64,000 nucleotides of DNA from Mesomycoplasma neurolyticum (GTDB lineage Bacteria > Bacillota_I > Bacilli_A > Mycoplasmatales > Metamycoplasmataceae). Below the pieces are notes generated by a model, which was not told where the DNA came from, searched no databases, and was given only the letters and a program-made list of their open reading frames with translations. The position numbers and the translations under genes are program-made. Positions 62,711 through 64,000 of this stretch are shown here, one piece after another; the stretch's first letter is position 1; each line of letters starts with the position of its first letter. The stretch is taken from NCBI RefSeq assembly GCF_900660485.1, contig NZ_LR214951.1:310001-374000 (forward strand), written 5' to 3'.

Positions 62711-64000
62711 TTATTTTTTGTCTTTAAATAAATAGTTAAAAATTTCTTGATAATAGTCTACAGGTATAAATTTTACAGCTTTTTTAATTTCATCCGAAAT
62801 ATCAACAAGATTTTTTTCATTTTCTTTAGGTATAAAAATAGTTTTAATGCCTTTTTTATATCCTGCAATTGATTTTTCTTTTAGTCCACCAATTGCTAAA
62901 ACTTTCCCTCTTAATGTTATTTCTCCTGTCATACCTATATCAGAAGAAACCTTTCTTTTAGATAATGCTGAAATAATAGCTGTTGTAAAAGTAACACCTG
63001 CTGAAGGTCCATCCTTTGGAACAGCTCCTTCAGGAACATGAATGTGAATTTGATTTTTTTCAAAATCAAATTCAGTAATCCCAAATTCTTTAGCATTAGC
63101 TCTTACATAACTTAGGGCAATTTCAGCTGATTCTTTCATTACATCTCTTAATCTACCGGTTAATTTAATAGTGTTATTTTGAGCTGGCATTGTTGTAACT
63201 TCGATTGCTAAAGTAGAACCACCATATGCTGTATAAGCAAGTCCATTTACAATACCAATTTGATTTTTGATTTTTTCATTTTCTTCACTATATTTTTCAA
63301 CACCAAGCATTTCACTAATTTTTTCTTTAGTAATAGTGAAATTTTTAGTAATTTCTTTTTTTAGAATTCTATTAATGATTTTGCGAGCAAGTTTATCTAA
63401 AACTCTTTTAAGATTTCTTACACCTGCTTCTCTTGTATAATGACTAATTAAATATTCAACTGTTTTTTTATTAATTTTGAAATATTTTTCTTCAAGTAAA
63501 TTTTCTTCTAAAACTTTTGGTATTAAGTGTGAGATTGCAATTTCAATTTTTTCTAGTAATGTATAGGAACTCAATTCAATGATTTCAACTCTATCAGCTA
63601 ACGGTTCAGGAATATCACTAAAACTATTAGCTGTAGCAATAAACATCACTTTTGATAAATCGTATTCCAACTCTAAATAGTGATCTTGAAAATGTTTGTT
63701 TTGTTCAGGATCTAAAACTTCTAGCAATGAACTTGAAGGATCGCCTTTGTGATCTGATGATAATTTATCAATTTCATCTAATAAAATTATTGGGTTAGAA
63801 ACACCAGCTTTTTTTATAGCATTAATAATTTTACCAGGCATTGCACCTACATATGTTCTTCTATGTCCTCTAATTTCAGCTTCATCTCTAACACCACCAA
63901 GTGAAACTTTTACCATTTTTCGCCCCACTGCTTTTGCAATAGATTTAACAATAGAAGTTTTTCCAGTTCCTGGAGGACCTAGTAAAGTTAGAATAGGCAT
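62711..64000 (-). CDS. lon: ATP-dependent protease Lon (partial)
   Basis: C-terminal 429 residues; the gene continues beyond the window. AAA+ part: [19 protein letters not shown] (Walker A), [19 protein letters not shown] (Walker B), [39 protein letters not shown]. Protease domain: [20 protein letters not shown] with catalytic Ser, [20 protein letters not shown] with the Lys following. Degrades misfolded proteins. The Met at base 64000 is internal, since the family has a long N-terminal domain before this point. Confidence 0.97.
   Translation of the reverse strand: MPILTLLGPPGTGKTSIVKSIAKAVGRKMVKVSLGGVRDEAEIRGHRRTYVGAMPGKIINAIKKAGVSNPIILLDEIDKLSSDHKGDPSSSLLEVLDPEQNKHFQDHYLELEYDLSKVMFIATANSFSDIPEPLADRVEIIELSSYTLLEKIEIAISHLIPKVLEENLLEEKYFKINKKTVEYLISHYTREAGVRNLKRVLDKLARKIINRILKKEITKNFTITKEKISEMLGVEKYSEENEKIKNQIGIVNGLAYTAYGGSTLAIEVTTMPAQNNTIKLTGRLRDVMKESAEIALSYVRANAKEFGITEFDFEKNQIHIHVPEGAVPKDGPSAGVTFTTAIISALSKRKVSSDIGMTGEITLRGKVLAIGGLKEKSIAGYKKGIKTIFIPKENEKNLVDISDEIKKAVKFIPVDYYQEIFNYLFKDKK

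Overview
The window is mollicute (mycoplasma) DNA. Base composition is extremely AT-rich. Nearly every real gene reads TGA as tryptophan, and the one tRNA gene present (9279-9353) has anticodon TCA, the UGA-reading tRNA-Trp. Surface lipoproteins, the p37/p29/p69-type ABC operon and conjugative-element genes fit the hominis-type mycoplasmas (Mycoplasmopsis, Mesomycoplasma or Metamycoplasma). I cannot name the species. Coordinates below merge reading frames across in-frame TGA codons.

Layout. (1) 1-5240: tandem array of a subtilisin-like (S8) peptidase gene and a small lipoprotein gene. It holds one intact pair, one pair whose peptidase has been deleted internally, and the end of a third lipoprotein. 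(2) 5574-9353: housekeeping block with two tandem M42 aminopeptidases, the rpsP-trmD-rplS operon and tRNA-Trp. (3) 9439-14103: a tight minus-strand operon yebC-nusB-unknown-tlyA-sufS-sufU-rpiR. (4) 14339-15990: a small conserved gene, then a decayed second S8 peptidase/lipoprotein pair.

(5) About 16.0-43.7 kb: a large integrated element, probably a mycoplasma ICE or a degenerate relative. One edge has a DDE transposase (16081-17262). The plus-strand arm carries ParA plus a ribbon-helix-helix partner, DprA-like and SSB proteins, a captured rsmH tail with an FtsA-like gene, a lipoprotein, a TIR-like (CAP12-type) protein and a DUF3800 protein. These are followed immediately by a cluster of small structured RNA genes with their own promoters and terminators (25.5-26.8 kb). 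The minus-strand arm carries a secreted nuclease, a 1166-residue surface protein, and a VirB2/VirB6/VirB4-like secretion module. Its AAA+ ATPase gene is broken. A second SSB, a possible MazF/PemK-like protein and a lipoprotein follow. Short TACTTA/AAGTAC-type repeats recur between the element's genes; I saw no comparable clusters in the flanking chromosome. I recognised neither a coupling ATPase (TraG/VirD4) nor a relaxase.

(6) 43.8-51.3 kb: nfo, then an RpiR regulator divergent from an operon for ascorbate-type PTS uptake with rpe and tkt. A 14-A tract sits directly before the operon's -10 box, followed by a perfect inverted repeat. (7) 51.9-58.4 kb: a large DUF262/DUF1524 (GmrSD-like) putative defence protein, convergent with a p29-p37-p69 ABC operon preceded by a TPP riboswitch. 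(8) 58.5-64.0 kb: a secreted cysteine peptidase/membrane protein pair and an older, truncated copy of the pair, with a duplicated lon 3' end and an IS3-type relic between them, then lon running off the end.

Most notable: the TIR-DUF3800-small RNA locus. Covariation between paralogous copies supports stems in two RNA families. This may be a defence or toxin-antitoxin-like system carried by the mobile element. The element-wide repeats, which could be sites for the ParA/RHH pair, come second.
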